Assembly (NCBI GenBank): GCA_943787595.1
Contig: CALSNA010000001.1
Location: 359,917 to 423,916 of the forward strand
DNA: 64,000 nt
Reading direction: 5' to 3'
Source: an uncultured Pseudomonadales bacterium
GTDB lineage: Bacteria; Pseudomonadota; Gammaproteobacteria; Pseudomonadales; Balneatricaceae
In this document: positions 21,977-32,773 of the stretch, piece by piece
Layout of the letters: each line of letters begins with the position of its first letter
Position numbering within the stretch: position 1 is the first letter of the stretch
Notes under the pieces: generated by a model
Told to the model about the DNA's origin: nothing
The model's database searches: none
What the model saw: the letters and a program-made list of their open reading frames with translations, nothing else
Made by a program: the position numbers and the translations under genes

Positions 21977-23194
21977 ATGCGGCGAGTCGTTGTTACTGGT
22001 TTGGGCATTATATCCTGTTTAGGAAATGATAAAGATACAGTGCTTGATTCTCTTTGGCAGGGAAAATCTGGTATTAGCTTTCAACCTGAATACCAAGAGA
22101 TGGGGTTCAAAAGCCAAGTTGCAGGTTCGATAACGTTAGATCCTGCTGAGTTAATAGACCGGAAACTGTATCGATTCATGGGTGATGCAGCAGCCTATGC
22201 CTACCTTGCAATGAGGCAGGCTGTTACTGATTCTGGTTTGACAGAAGCGGCAGTATCAAATCCACGAGTGGGCTTGATTGCTGGCTCTGGCGGGGCTTCT
22301 AGCGCTGACATTGTTGTTGCTGCAGATGGTATGAGAGCAAAGGGTTTACGTAGAGTTGGTCCTTATCGCGTGACTCGTACCATGGGCAGCACGGTATCCG
22401 CTTGTCTAGCAACCGCATTCAGGATTCAAGGGCTTAATTACTCTATCACTTCAGCTTGCTCGACGAGTGCTCACTGTATTGGTAATGCCATGGAACAGAT
22501 ACAACTAGGCAAACAGGATGTTGTTTTTGCTGGTGGCGGTGAAGTATTACATTGGACCCAAAGTGTGTTGTTTGATGCCATGGGAGCGCTTTCCAGCAAA
22601 TATAATGCACAGCCACACCAGGCATCCCGTGCCTATGATGCCCATCGTGATGGTTTCGTCATTGCCGGTGGTGGTGGTATGCTCGTGTTGGAAGAATTGG
22701 AGCATGCCAAAGCGCGTGGTGCCCATATTTATGCTGAATTGGTTGGTTATGGTGCCACATCAGATGGTCATGACATGGTTGCTCCATCTGGTGAAGGTGC
22801 TATCCGTTGCATGCATCAGGCTATGGATACGGTAGATGGCAATATTGATTATATCAATTCACATGGCACCAGTACGCCAGCTGGTGATATACAAGAATTG
22901 CGGGCAGTAAAAGCAGTATTTGGTGATCAGGTGCCAGCTATTTCGTCCACCAAATCGTTGTCAGGTCATTCCTTAGGCGCAGCAGGTGTGCATGAAGCAA
23001 TTTATAGTCTGTTGATGCAAGCTAATAACTTTATTACTGCATCAGCAAATATTGAAACCCTCGATGCAGGTGCTACTGGCATTCCAGTGATTACGCAAAT
23101 CCAAACGAATGTTAACTTACAGCATGTGATGTCAAATAGCTTTGGTTTTGGTGGTACGAATGCCAGCCTGATATTCGCTAAATACAACGCCTGA
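21977..23194 (+). CDS. fabB: 3-oxoacyl-ACP synthase I
   Basis: The 405-residue condensing enzyme has the nucleophile Cys in [16 protein letters not shown] and the two histidines in [11 protein letters not shown] and [13 protein letters not shown]. It extends cis-3-decenoyl-ACP made by FabA. An ATG at 21965 is in frame (MRPIMRR), but GAGG lies between the two ATGs at proper spacing for the second, so 21977 is chosen. Confidence 0.96.
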   Translation: MRRVVVTGLGIISCLGNDKDTVLDSLWQGKSGISFQPEYQEMGFKSQVAGSITLDPAELIDRKLYRFMGDAAAYAYLAMRQAVTDSGLTEAAVSNPRVGLIAGSGGASSADIVVAADGMRAKGLRRVGPYRVTRTMGSTVSACLATAFRIQGLNYSITSACSTSAHCIGNAMEQIQLGKQDVVFAGGGEVLHWTQSVLFDAMGALSSKYNAQPHQASRAYDAHRDGFVIAGGGGMLVLEELEHAKARGAHIYAELVGYGATSDGHDMVAPSGEGAIRCMHQAMDTVDGNIDYINSHGTSTPAGDIQELRAVKAVFGDQVPAISSTKSLSGHSLGAAGVHEAIYSLLMQANNFITASANIETLDAGATGIPVITQIQTNVNLQHVMSNSFGFGGTNASLIFAKYNA

Positions 23195-23298
23195 AAAACT
23201 CTAGGATGATATAATAATTTGGATTAGAAATTTGACTGAATTATCCGGGTAATTACTAACCAGTAGTATTCAGTCATTTAGCTTAAATCAAACATTGA

Positions 23299-24441
23299 TC
23301 ATTGTGCTGGTTGCAGAAGATTTACCATAATCTGACCGTAAATCGCTGTCAATTGTCCCAAGTCTGCCAGTTTTATACACTCATTTAGCTTATGTATAGT
23401 GTCATTACATGGCCCAATTTCCACAACTTGAGCCCCGGTAGGCGCAATAAAGCGCCCATCCGATGTTCCACCAGCTGTAGAAAGCAATGGCTCAATGCCA
23501 GTAAACTGTTGAATAGACTGTTGGCAGGCTGCAATTAACCGGCCATAGGGAGTAAGAAAAGGAATTCCGTTAAGAATCCACTCAATCTTATAATCCAGTT
23601 GGTGATCGTCTAGTATAGATTCTGTGTGCGTGATTAACTGATTTTCCGTCACAGCAGTTGAGTAACGAAAGTTGCACTGTAATTGTAATTTTCCCGGTAC
23701 TACATTAGTTGCCCCGGTACCTGCCTGGATATTGGCGATTTGAAAACTGGTTGGAGGGAAATCATCATTACCCTGATCCCATGTTGTGGCAGCCAGTTTG
23801 GCTAGTGCTGGAGCTGCTTTATGAATGGGGTTATCAACTAGGTCCGGATACGCGACATGGCCTTGTACACCGTGAACAGTAATTACTCCTGTCAATGAGC
23901 CACGGCGTCCATGCTTGATAGTGTCACCGACCTGGTTGCTGGAAGAAGGCTCACCAACAATGCACCAATCAATTTTTTCATTGCGTGCTTCCAGAGTATC
24001 TATTACCCGTACTGTGCCATCCACAGCAACTCCTTCCTCGTCACTGGTAATCAACAATGCCAGACTGCCCGGATGATTTGGATACTGCTCAATGAAGTTC
24101 TCCAGGGCAATCAACCACGCAGCCAGACTGCCTTTCATATCAGCTGCACCACGTCCATACAGGTAGCCATCTTTGAGTGTTGGTTCAAACGGTGGTGTAT
24201 GCCACTCCTGCTCAGGGCCACTGGATACCACGTCAGTGTGTCCAGCAAAAGTCAGTAGAGGTGATTTTTGACCACGTCGAGCCCAAAAATTATCCACTGC
24301 TCCAAAGCGCATGCGCTCAATGGTAAAACCAAGTGCCTGTAAACGCTTAATCATAATCTCTTGACAACCAGCATCTTCAGGTGTTACCGAAGCTCGACTG
24401 ATCAGCTCACAAGCAAGTTTTAGGGTATCAGAGCTAGTCAT
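23299..24441 (-). CDS. dapE: Succinyl-diaminopimelate desuccinylase
   Basis: The 380-residue M20 peptidase-family protein has metal ligands in [31 protein letters not shown] and [13 protein letters not shown] and the late [17 protein letters not shown] with the final motif [14 protein letters not shown]. It hydrolyses N-succinyl-LL-diaminopimelate in lysine and peptidoglycan precursor synthesis. It starts one base after dapD ends, so the two are coupled. Confidence 0.96.
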   Translation of the reverse strand: MTSSDTLKLACELISRASVTPEDAGCQEIMIKRLQALGFTIERMRFGAVDNFWARRGQKSPLLTFAGHTDVVSSGPEQEWHTPPFEPTLKDGYLYGRGAADMKGSLAAWLIALENFIEQYPNHPGSLALLITSDEEGVAVDGTVRVIDTLEARNEKIDWCIVGEPSSSNQVGDTIKHGRRGSLTGVITVHGVQGHVAYPDLVDNPIHKAAPALAKLAATTWDQGNDDFPPTSFQIANIQAGTGATNVVPGKLQLQCNFRYSTAVTENQLITHTESILDDHQLDYKIEWILNGIPFLTPYGRLIAACQQSIQQFTGIEPLLSTAGGTSDGRFIAPTGAQVVEIGPCNDTIHKLNECIKLADLGQLTAIYGQIMVNLLQPAQ

Positions 24442-24442
24442 T

Positions 24443-25480
24443 TTAGTTATGGCTATGCAGGTCAGTATTTAGCTCGACTGCCAAGCCATTGGGCTTGCAC
24501 TCGATACGACCATTTTGTGAGTTACGTCGGAACAGCAAGTTCGAGTGACCAGCCAAGTCGGCAGCCTTAACCACTTCAGTCACTTCATTGCTATCGTTTA
24601 GTACGGCTATCTTGGAGCCGCCGGTGATATAAAGACCTGCTTCAACAACACAGTTATCTCCCAGAGGGATACCTAAGCCAGAATTAGCGCCAATCAAGCA
24701 GTCCTTGCCCACGGAATTGACAATTTTACCACCGCCTGAAAGGGTGCCCATAGTGGAGCATCCACCGCCAAGATCACTGTTATGACCAACCACTACTCCA
24801 GCGGAAATTCGTCCTTCAACCATACTATGGCCCAAGGTGCCAGCATTAAAGTTGACAAAACCTTCGTGCATGACAGTGGTCCCGCTGGCCAGATGCGCCC
24901 CCAGGCGAACCCGTGATGCGTCACCGATACGTACCCCGGCAGGAACTACATAGTCCACCATACGGGGAAACTTATCTACTGCATTAATATGCAGCCAATT
25001 GCCGCGCATCCGCGCATCCATTTGACGCTGACTAACATCTTCAATAGCCACAGGTCCTTCATTGGTCCAGGCGATATTGGGTAACAGGGCGAAAATACCA
25101 TCTAAATTGACACCATGAGGCTTGACTAAGCCGTGGGAGAGCAGGTGTAGTTTCAGATAAACTTCCGGCGTGCTAACTGGAGGACTATCCTGTTCCACCA
25201 AAGCTATTACCCGAGCTTGCTGACAGTTACGACTTTGCATGAGCAATTCTGCCTGTTCGATATGTCCAGCAATTCGTATGGCAGAAGACAATTCACTTAC
25301 CTTCTGGTCATCCAGTTCAAGAATATGGTTACCAGTGGCATACTGGTTGCCCAGCGTATCGGCTACTGCATCAATCAGACTGATCGGTGGGTGTAGCAAG
25401 GGCTTTGGATAAAGTATTTCCAGCCACTGCCCATGACTGGACTGGCTGCCAATCCCAAAGGCATAACTAAAGTAGTTCAT
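24443..25480 (-). CDS. dapD: Tetrahydrodipicolinate N-succinyltransferase (long form)
   Basis: The 345-residue protein is the long DapD type found in Pseudomonas, with an N-terminal domain before a left-handed beta-helix of hexapeptide repeats ([34 protein letters not shown] turns, [20 protein letters not shown]). It succinylates tetrahydrodipicolinate, the step before the aminotransferase and DapE. The frame opens at 25495, but that ATG overlaps the GGAGAG site; the ATG at 25480 (MNYFSYAFG) has correct spacing. Confidence 0.94.
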   Translation of the reverse strand: MNYFSYAFGIGSQSSHGQWLEILYPKPLLHPPISLIDAVADTLGNQYATGNHILELDDQKVSELSSAIRIAGHIEQAELLMQSRNCQQARVIALVEQDSPPVSTPEVYLKLHLLSHGLVKPHGVNLDGIFALLPNIAWTNEGPVAIEDVSQRQMDARMRGNWLHINAVDKFPRMVDYVVPAGVRIGDASRVRLGAHLASGTTVMHEGFVNFNAGTLGHSMVEGRISAGVVVGHNSDLGGGCSTMGTLSGGGKIVNSVGKDCLIGANSGLGIPLGDNCVVEAGLYITGGSKIAVLNDSNEVTEVVKAADLAGHSNLLFRRNSQNGRIECKPNGLAVELNTDLHSHN

Positions 25481-25787
25481 TAATGGACTCTCCATGTAAA
25501 TTGGGCATGTACAGATTCGCTGGATCTAACTAAGAAATTACTTACATCAGTCAGTATCGCATATCATCATGATAGGTGTTAGCTACACTAATACTAAAAT
25601 CAATAATTTTATAAGAATCGAGCTATGTCAATCGTCAGCGGTGATTTCAGTTAAAAGATATGGAATCCACTAAGACATCAATATTATCAGACAATAACTT
25701 ACCTTACAGTTCAGAAATACCAAATTTTATTATGGCCACGAATATGGCTCTAATCAGTCAATATGCTAGACTATTCGTTTAAATGGG

Positions 25788-28475
25788 CTACCTAATTGTC
25801 TGGTGGCTGTCAAGTTGTTCACAAATCCTTTTTTTGATGCGGTTGATGATCTCCTGATCGGTAATTAGTTGGTTGTGAGCATCAGTAACAAAGAATACGT
25901 CTTCTGCTCGCTCGCCTATTGATTGGATCTTGGCTCGATGTACTTTGATCCCTTGTTGCCTAAAAACCATTCCAACTCGGGCCAGTAATCCAGGCCGGTC
26001 TGCGGTGATAAGCTCTATGATGCTATGGTCACTGCCAGGCTTGCTATTTATCATTACCTGGGTGGTTACATTGAACAGCTGGCTTGTGCGTGCAATGCGG
26101 CGCTTAATGGTATAGGCGAATTTTTCCAGATTGTTTAGCGCCTGTGCCAGTTCTTGGCGCAGTGTTTTCAGTAAGGCTGGAATATAGTCGATGCTATCGC
26201 CATTTGGATCAAGTACTACAAAGGTATCCATGCTGTGGCCGCCATCTGCAGTGATGATACGTGCATCGTGAATATTCAGGTTAAGCTGGCCTAAGATAGC
26301 ACACAAGGTAGCAAACAAGTTCGTGTAATCCTTACTGTATACAAATATCTGGGTGCCGCTATCAAAGGTATGATGGGATACTTTACTGATAGCTATCAAG
26401 GGCGTATCTTGATGATGCTCCAGTATAGCCTTGGTATGCCAAGCTATATTGCTAGCTGTTTCTCGAACAAAATAGTCATCACCAAGTGTATTCCAGAGGT
26501 GTTTTGTTGTGGTTAAGTCAATGCCTGCCTTTTCTAACAGTTCACTGGCATCATTCTGGTTTTGGTTAATCAGGGCATGATGATCTGGGGTATCGAGGAG
26601 GCCCTTGCGTAAAACCCGCTGGGTTTTGTTATAAAGCTGCCGTAGCAGTGATGAACGCCAATTATTCCACAGTTTTGGATTAGTGCCATTAATATCGCAT
26701 ATTGTAAAGGCATAAAGATAATCTAGATGTAACTGATCTTCCATTTGGTGGGCAAATTCATAGATAACATCTGGATCATCAATATCACAGCGTTGGGCTG
26801 TCATAGACAGAAGCAAATGGTGGCGAATTAACCAACTCACCAGTTGTGTATCCCATGTCCCGAGGTGATGCTGACGACAGAATTCGATGCCATCAGCAAC
26901 ACCCAGTTTTGAGTGGTCACCGCCTCGGCCCTTAGCAATATCATGGAACAGGGCTGCAATGTAGAGCAATTCCATTTTGGGTAATTGGCGCACCAAACGA
27001 CCTGCTATAGGAAAATGTTCCTGTTCATCCGCATGACGCAACTGACGCATTTTTTCAAGCACTTTAAGGCTATGCGTATCAACAGTATAAAGGTGAAACA
27101 GATCATGTTGCATTTGTCCGATAATTTTGCCAAAAGCTGGCAAATAGTCCCCCAAAACACCTTGGTTTTTCATCTGCAGGAGACTGGAATGCACACCGGA
27201 AGGTGAACGTAGTAATTCCATAAACAGGCTATTAGCTAGGATATCACTGCGTAAGTTGTCATCAATCAGATCGCGGTGGTTATGGATCAAACGCTTTGTA
27301 CTAGCGCTGATACCAATACACTTGGTGTCTTGTGCCAGCACCACATAAACTTCTATCAGTGCATAAGGATGCCTTTTGAATACACTATCATAACGGGCCG
27401 ATACCATCTGGTTGCGAGTCTCAAAACGACGGTTGATCGGAGTAATCACTACTGGCTGTTTATTTTGCAATATGGCTTGATCAAAATGCTGTAGTAACAT
27501 TTGGTTCAGTTCTGCCAGATGCATGGCCGTTCGGTAATATTTATGCATAAATTGTTCTACAGCCAACTGTTGTTCGTTATCCAGGTAACCAAAATAAGTT
27601 GCCAGTTGGCGCTGATGGTCAAATAACAATCGTTCTTCTGCTCGACCACTGATCATATGCAGGGCATAACGCAGGGTCCATAGATACACCATACCTTGAT
27701 TAAGAGTGTCCAATTCATCTTTGGTCAAATACTTGTATTTGACCAGATCACATATAAAACGGGTACCAAATTGACGCTTACCAATCCAGCTAATGATCTG
27801 TAGATCACGCAAACCACCAGCAGAATTTTTGATATTGGGTTCTAGGCTATATTCGGTATTATTGGTTCGGTGGTGTCGTAGTTGCTGGGCCGCTACCTTT
27901 GCTTTGAAGAATGCCTCATCCCCCCAGGCGTCGTCAGAAATTACCCATTTGTAAACGATATGGAGTAATTCCGTATCGCCACGTAATGTACGTGCTTCAA
28001 GCAAACTGGTCGCAATGGTTACGTCGTCGCGTGCTTGTTCATAGCAATCATTCAGATTACGAACGCTGCTAGCCAAACCGAGTCCTATATCCCACAGGAG
28101 AGCAACCAGGCTTTCTATACTTGGATGCCAATCATCTAGGGTAACTGAATTATCAAACAGAATCAGTAGATCAATATCGGAGTGAGGGTGTAGTTCCCCC
28201 CGGCCATAACCACCAACGGCGATCATTGCAACTTTATCTGGCCATTGCTGTATTTCCCAGGCCTGGATAAGCACTTGGTCTATCAGCCAAGCTCGTGCAT
28301 TGACTAATTCCTGAACGCGTTTTTCCCGAGATTGATTAAATAATTCATCTAACTTTGCCTGTCCTTCCTGTAGGATTTGCTTCAACACTACTGCTGGCCG
28401 CTCTTCGCTCACTAATTTGGCGACCTTATTTGGTTCAAACAGTTGTTTCTGTAAAGTTGTACTAATGTCGCTCAT
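25788..28475 (-). CDS. glnD: [Protein-PII] uridylyltransferase / uridylyl-removing enzyme
   Basis: The 895-residue protein has the full GlnD order: nucleotidyltransferase (VGGYGRGELHPHSDIDLLIL, residues about 86-105), a helical linker, an HD domain (AALFHDIAKGRGGDHSKLG), and two C-terminal ACT domains (IFVYSKDYTNLFATLCAILG; IIELITADRPGLLARVGMVF). It adds or removes UMP on PII according to glutamine, controlling nitrogen assimilation. No frameshift or missing motif is seen over 2.7 kb. Confidence 0.97.
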   Translation of the reverse strand: MSDISTTLQKQLFEPNKVAKLVSEERPAVVLKQILQEGQAKLDELFNQSREKRVQELVNARAWLIDQVLIQAWEIQQWPDKVAMIAVGGYGRGELHPHSDIDLLILFDNSVTLDDWHPSIESLVALLWDIGLGLASSVRNLNDCYEQARDDVTIATSLLEARTLRGDTELLHIVYKWVISDDAWGDEAFFKAKVAAQQLRHHRTNNTEYSLEPNIKNSAGGLRDLQIISWIGKRQFGTRFICDLVKYKYLTKDELDTLNQGMVYLWTLRYALHMISGRAEERLLFDHQRQLATYFGYLDNEQQLAVEQFMHKYYRTAMHLAELNQMLLQHFDQAILQNKQPVVITPINRRFETRNQMVSARYDSVFKRHPYALIEVYVVLAQDTKCIGISASTKRLIHNHRDLIDDNLRSDILANSLFMELLRSPSGVHSSLLQMKNQGVLGDYLPAFGKIIGQMQHDLFHLYTVDTHSLKVLEKMRQLRHADEQEHFPIAGRLVRQLPKMELLYIAALFHDIAKGRGGDHSKLGVADGIEFCRQHHLGTWDTQLVSWLIRHHLLLSMTAQRCDIDDPDVIYEFAHQMEDQLHLDYLYAFTICDINGTNPKLWNNWRSSLLRQLYNKTQRVLRKGLLDTPDHHALINQNQNDASELLEKAGIDLTTTKHLWNTLGDDYFVRETASNIAWHTKAILEHHQDTPLIAISKVSHHTFDSGTQIFVYSKDYTNLFATLCAILGQLNLNIHDARIITADGGHSMDTFVVLDPNGDSIDYIPALLKTLRQELAQALNNLEKFAYTIKRRIARTSQLFNVTTQVMINSKPGSDHSIIELITADRPGLLARVGMVFRQQGIKVHRAKIQSIGERAEDVFFVTDAHNQLITDQEIINRIKKRICEQLDSHQTIR

Positions 28476-28661
28476 CGAATTTATCTACTATTATGATGGT
28501 GCTGTTAAATGTGATACTAAATCAAGCATAAACTAGTATATGTCTTAACACTACCCAATGGTAAGGCACTAATGCGACATTAGACACGGAGAAAAATACC
28601 TGTATTCAACAATAGTTGGCTAAGGCTTTCCTTTTTCATGGTATTTTTATATAACTGCTGT

Positions 28662-29453
28662 TCAAGCGCCATTTGCAGCATCACTAATAATTTCTTCTTC
28701 ACGCTGGGTGAGGTTCTCATAACCAATAGGAGTAACCAATAAGGTATGCTCAAATTGTGCTGACAAGCGTTTATCTACAGTCTCTACGGTCCAATTGTCC
28801 CGTTTTAATAATTTTACATAACGCTGGCCTGCATTGATCATTGGTTCAATGGTAAAAATCATACCGGGTTTAAGGGTCAAGCCAGTATCCGGTTTGCCAT
28901 AATGCAGGACTTGAGGTTCTTCGTGAAAGCCAACGCCAATGCCATGGCCACAGTATTCTTGTACCACTGAATAGTGGTTGCTTTCGGCATGTTTCTGGAT
29001 TACATGGCCGATATCTCCAAGACGGGCACCAGGCCGTACCATTTGCATACCCAGGTACAGGCATTCTTGAGTGATATCAATTAGCCGCTGGGCATGCTGA
29101 GCTATGGTGCCGACCGCAAACATTTTGCTGGTATCGCCATGGTAACCATCTTTGATAACGGTAATATCAATGTTGATGGTATCACCTTTTTTCAGTGGTT
29201 TGTCATTGGGAATGCCATGGCACACTACATGGTTTACAGAGGTACAGATGGACTTGGGAAAGCCGTGATAGTTCAGGGGAGCTGGAATTGCTTGTTGCTC
29301 ATTAACAATGTAGTCATGACAGATTTGATTAAGCTGGTTTGTAGTGATACCAGGTTTCACATGGATTTCTATCATTTCCAGTACTTCAGCTGCCAGCCTA
29401 CCGGCTGTGCGCATTTTTTCAATCTCTGTTGCTGTTTTGATAATTACATTCAT
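28662..29453 (-). CDS. map: Methionine aminopeptidase, type I
   Basis: The 263-residue protein has the five metal ligands: KGDTINIDITVIKDGYHGDTS (two Asp), EYCGHGIGVGFHEEP (His), GMIFTIEPM (Glu) and SAQFEHTLLVT (Glu). It removes initiator Met. It precedes glnD on the same strand, as in Pseudomonas and E. coli. The neighbouring rpsB, usually divergent from map, is not in the following 790 bases. Confidence 0.97.
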   Translation of the reverse strand: MNVIIKTATEIEKMRTAGRLAAEVLEMIEIHVKPGITTNQLNQICHDYIVNEQQAIPAPLNYHGFPKSICTSVNHVVCHGIPNDKPLKKGDTINIDITVIKDGYHGDTSKMFAVGTIAQHAQRLIDITQECLYLGMQMVRPGARLGDIGHVIQKHAESNHYSVVQEYCGHGIGVGFHEEPQVLHYGKPDTGLTLKPGMIFTIEPMINAGQRYVKLLKRDNWTVETVDKRLSAQFEHTLLVTPIGYENLTQREEEIISDAANGA

Positions 29454-30247
29454 AATCGATTAGATAATACTTGAAGCTATTTCAACAAAGCTCATTTAGT
29501 CCATATTGACATAATTCCGGTTCAGAACATTCGGCTTATTAGCCCACTACTTCGTATTAACCGGTATTGTAGCCATCCATTAGTTAACTTTTGATAATAC
29601 TATAGACACATTTTATATCAAACGGAACTTGCCACAATGGCCAAATTTTTCACCATGCTTCCAGAGTAATCTCATATAATATTCTACCAGTGTTACATAC
29701 CAACTTTTAACCAATTTTACCATATCGACAAGCAGAATCAGTTGGCAATGATTCTCCAGATGGTAGAGTTGGACTGTCGAGAGACTATCATGTACTGTTC
29801 ATCTACGTTCGACAAGTTCTACTTCAACGATTTCTGCTCATGGTGCTGCGATTTAACAGCTTGAGTCAGTTATATCGTAGTGGGATATTTTTTCTTAAAG
29901 TTCCATTTTGGTCTCTTCAAGGAAAGCATTATCAGATTAAAATGACTCCTATCGTCTAGGCAAGGTTATTGCCATGTATCATAATTTGATTCCATAAAAT
30001 CAGCAGGCAATAGGTGCTAGGTATTGATTGTAAGTCAGTATTCTCAGACAGTAGTTGCATTAAACACAGATAATGGATGCAGGCCAGAAACAAAATAATA
30101 ATCATCTAACAATAGCAAGTGCATTTACGCAACATGCTCAGGTATAATAATATCTTAGCAATACATGAAGTGATTGCAGCTAGTAACTGAGCAATAGGAG
30201 TCTTGAGACTCTGTAAATAGTCAGCATTAGCTTACAATTAATATGCT
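29454..30247. other. Gene-free gap between map and tRNA-Leu
   Basis: Nearly 800 AT-rich bases with no credible gene on either strand. In many gammaproteobacteria rpsB-tsf would start here; neither is visible. The promoters of map and tRNA-Leu should lie at its ends. Confidence 0.5.
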
Positions 30248-30334
30248 GCCCGGATGGTGAAATTGGTAGACACAAGGGACTTAAAATCCCTCGGCCTAAC
30301 GGCTGTGCCGGTTCGAGTCCGGCTCCGGGCACCA
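30248..30334 (+). tRNA. tRNA-Leu (anticodon UAA)
   Basis: An 87-nt class II tRNA: acceptor GCCCGGA paired with TCCGGGC, D arm with AATTGGTAGAC, anticodon stem-loop GGGACTTAAAATCCC with anticodon TAA, a long variable arm (CGGCCTAACGGCTG), T arm GGTTCGAGTCC, and an encoded CCA at 30332-30334. It reads UUA and UUG codons. Foreign DNA begins directly after it, so it is the probable attachment locus of the prophage/island. Confidence 0.98.
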
Positions 30335-30393
30335 TTAAGTTGTTGTAATTGATCGTATTTTAATACGTTGTATGACTCCTTTCTCTCATTGTC

Positions 30394-30419
30394 AACGCCG
30401 TGTCAACGGCGTTTTTTTT
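30394..30419 (+). terminator. Rho-independent terminator after tRNA-Leu
   Basis: AACGCCGT (30394-30401), loop GTCA, ACGGCGTT (30406-30413), running into a stretch of eight T. It ends the tRNA-Leu transcript about 60 bp past the CCA. Confidence 0.85.
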
Positions 30420-30436
30420 GCCTGAAATAAACCCTT

Positions 30437-30470
30437 TGTCAAAAAGTGTCACTTGTGTCAAAAAGTGTCA
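30437..30470. repeat. Two 15-bp direct repeats near the left prophage edge
   Basis: TGTCAAAAAGTGTCA occurs at 30437-30451 and 30456-30470, 19 bp apart centre to centre. Position just inside the putative attL suggests integrase arm-type binding sites (inference); no copy was seen near the integrase. Confidence 0.5.
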
Positions 30471-30841
30471 ACGACAATCTGAAAAACACACCAGCCGACA
30501 ACCCCCGCCAAATGGGGCTTTGAGGCCATTTAGAGCCAAATTCTATTTGCAATGATTTGCAAACATCGGCAAACATCTGCACATTTTTGCAATATCAATC
30601 ATCATCATGGATACTACTTGATCGTTGGGACGCTTGTCCCATGGGGTCTGGCAGGTATATTACTCACCTATTGCAGACATGATTTATTTGCAAAAAAAAC
30701 CATGCACACAAACCGCAGGTGTGGTGGGAGTAGTGATTTTTTCAGGGGATAATTTTTTTTTGGCCGATAGTTATAGGCCAACTTTCATAAGGACAAAAAA
30801 GAGAGTAGAGTTATGTTTGTTCAAAATAGTATGAGTAGCAC
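30471..30841. other. Non-coding region upstream of the ParA-like gene
   Basis: About 370 bases. GCAAACATC occurs twice (around 30558 and 30569) next to further GCAAA/TTTGC motifs, which looks like an operator for the downstream ParA-like gene. Two overlapping open frames here (30552-30752, 30625-30834) have no homology or ribosome site and are not called. Confidence 0.45.
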
Positions 30842-31952
30842 ATGGCAAAATTAATATCTTTATACAATCACAAAGGTGGTGTCAGTAAGACAACCACAAC
30901 ATTTAACCTAGGTTGGGCACTGGCAAATCTTGGTTTCAAGGTTGGGATTGTTGATCTTGATCCACAATGTAACTTAACAGCACTTGTTCTAGGTCTGAAT
31001 CAAATAGGTGATTTTGAGAATTTTTACACAAAGAAAGGTAATGAAGATATTTTTGAAAACCTTCTACCCTTGTTCGAAGGTAAAGATGTATCTATTAACC
31101 CAGTCAAGTTGACAAACACTGGTCATAAAAATTTATTTCTTCTTGCTGGGAATACCAGAATATCAGAACTGGATATACAGCTGACCCTCGGATTGGCAAG
31201 CACTCAATTTCAGATGTATCAAAAACAGTTTGTTGGCGCTTTAAATGCTGTTATCAGAAAAACAGCGGATAGAAATAGTCTAGATATTGTCCTTCTAGAT
31301 TTAAGCCCTAGCTCTGGTTGGTATGAATAGAATAGTATTGATGGGAAGTGACTATTTCATCGTACCAGCGTCCCCAGACTTTTTTTGTTATCAAGCAATT
31401 CAATCACTTGCAACAATGATACCAGAATGGTACTTACAGACCGCAAATTTTAGGGAAAAGGATGTTATAAACTACTTGCCTCAAGTCCCTCCTAAGTTTC
31501 TGGGTGTTATAACTCAAAAATATAATAAGTATGCAAAAAAAATGGCTAAATCATATGAACAATGGGCGGATAAAATAGAGAATGCTACAGCTGATGTGCT
31601 GGCAAAAAAATTATTAGATGTAGACCCACCTTTGTGTATCCCAGAAAAAATTTTCCGCCAGGCAAACCCAGAAAATAATCCATATACGATTGTCAATGTT
31701 CCAGATTTCAATTCATTAATAGCTATATCACAAGAAGAATCTATCCCTGTATTTGAGATTGATGAAAATATATTAAGAAATCACAAAAAAGCTGGTGCAG
31801 CAAAAGAAGGCATGTACAATAATGCAAAAGAATTTAATGATCTTTTCAAAAAATTAGCCAATTGCATTTGTGTGATGACTGATACAACATTGCCAGCATC
31901 TTTTCATGTTGTAGCAAGGATGGGTGTTCAGGTTAAATCAAGTATTAGCTAA
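30842..31952 (+). pseudogene. ParA-family ATPase, frameshifted
   Basis: Part one (30842-31330) opens [20 protein letters not shown] with a deviant Walker A (KGGVSKTT), then [13 protein letters not shown] (Walker A' Asp) and [11 protein letters not shown] (Walker B). Part two, +1 relative, starts at 31323 [19 protein letters not shown] and continues the ParA fold to 31952. One extra base at about 31318-31322 explains the break (SPSSGW followed by MNR). Total would be about 370 residues. ParA proteins segregate plasmids or position cargo; no parB is next to it. The gene is more AT-rich than the phage core, so it looks like later cargo. Residual function is doubtful because the halves are separate. 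Confidence 0.85.
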
Positions 31953-31980
31953 TACCCTCTTTTGGCTATATACCCTACGA

Positions 31981-32006
31981 AAAACCCGCCTGATGCGGGT
32001 TTTTTA
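31981..32006. terminator. Bidirectional terminator between cargo and phage late block
   Basis: AAAACCCGC-CTGAT-GCGGGTTTTTT. A-run before and T-run after the stem allow termination of the ParA-like gene (plus) and of the minus-strand late operon, whose last gene ends at 32019. Confidence 0.88.
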
Positions 32007-32018
32007 CTGCTGGGGATC

Positions 32019-32405
32019 TTACCTGGCCCCTGACCCCGGCTTGCGGTTGCGGGCCACGGCCGGATCTGCATGATCGGGCGGGTTGCGCACCAGTCTGGAC
32101 AGGGTGGTGGCCATCACGCCTACGGTGGCCAGCAGCAGTATGTGGCTGATCGCCAGCAGGGCCTCATGCCAGTGCCGGTGCTCATGCCCAAACTCACCCA
32201 GCCACAGATGCACCACCGCAAACAGGATGTAAAACGGCAGCAGCACATTGAGTGACACCCACACCCTGTGCAGATCCGGGTTGCATCGCAAGCGGTAGAC
32301 CTGCCACCATCTTGATAACAGCCAGTAAATGGAGATCAGGCACACGCCCCGGGCAAATCCGGGCACCAGGTCCGGGTTGATGGTCAGTTGATCGAGCATA
32401 AGCAT
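32019..32405 (-). CDS. Phage membrane protein, unknown
   Basis: This 128-residue protein has three hydrophobic segments (about residues 15-32, 48-68 and 83-105) and a polar, basic tail. It is the last gene of the long minus-strand late operon. No family recognised. Together with the next two small membrane proteins it could be a lysis or superinfection-exclusion module, but the sequence alone does not show this. Confidence 0.6.
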   Translation of the reverse strand: MLMLDQLTINPDLVPGFARGVCLISIYWLLSRWWQVYRLRCNPDLHRVWVSLNVLLPFYILFAVVHLWLGEFGHEHRHWHEALLAISHILLLATVGVMATTLSRLVRNPPDHADPAVARNRKPGSGAR

Positions 32406-32418
32406 GTATGGTCTCAGC

Positions 32419-32751
32419 CTAGTTAATTGATCTGAGGATGGACTTGATATTATTGATCACCCAGTTTTTTAACAGACGCGGCCCCAGATCCAGTAATTCA
32501 CGACTGTAAAAGGTGCAGGCACACACCAGGAAGTATTGCAGGTTGCCTTCAATCCCGTAATGGGTGGTTAAAAATCCCGAGGTGATGGCCACAAATCCCC
32601 CCACAAAGGCATAGCTAAAAAAACGGTAAAAACTGAACTGGCCCTCGTGCATGCCGTTTTTAAAGATGTACCCGGCTGCGCCAGACACCATGCCCAGCAA
32701 CAGCACGATCACAAAGGTGCTGTTGAGCAATGTAATGATGATATCGGCCAT
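32419..32751 (-). CDS. Small phage membrane protein, holin-like topology
   Basis: This 110-residue protein has two or three membrane segments (FVIVLLLGMVSGAAGYIF; FSYAFVGGFVAITSGFL; a weaker third) and a basic C-terminal helix (LLKNWVINNIKSILRS). Such topology and length suit a holin or antiholin, which is inference. It lies 13 bp from the previous membrane-protein gene in the same transcript. Confidence 0.6.
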   Translation of the reverse strand: MADIIITLLNSTFVIVLLLGMVSGAAGYIFKNGMHEGQFSFYRFFSYAFVGGFVAITSGFLTTHYGIEGNLQYFLVCACTFYSRELLDLGPRLLKNWVINNIKSILRSIN

Positions 32752-32773
32752 GGTCAGGGTCCGGGGTAGTGGT

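Noticed and set aside
30552..30834. Two overlapping small frames upstream of the ParA-like gene
   Set aside because: Out of frame with each other, composition not protein-like, region reads better as an operator/leader.
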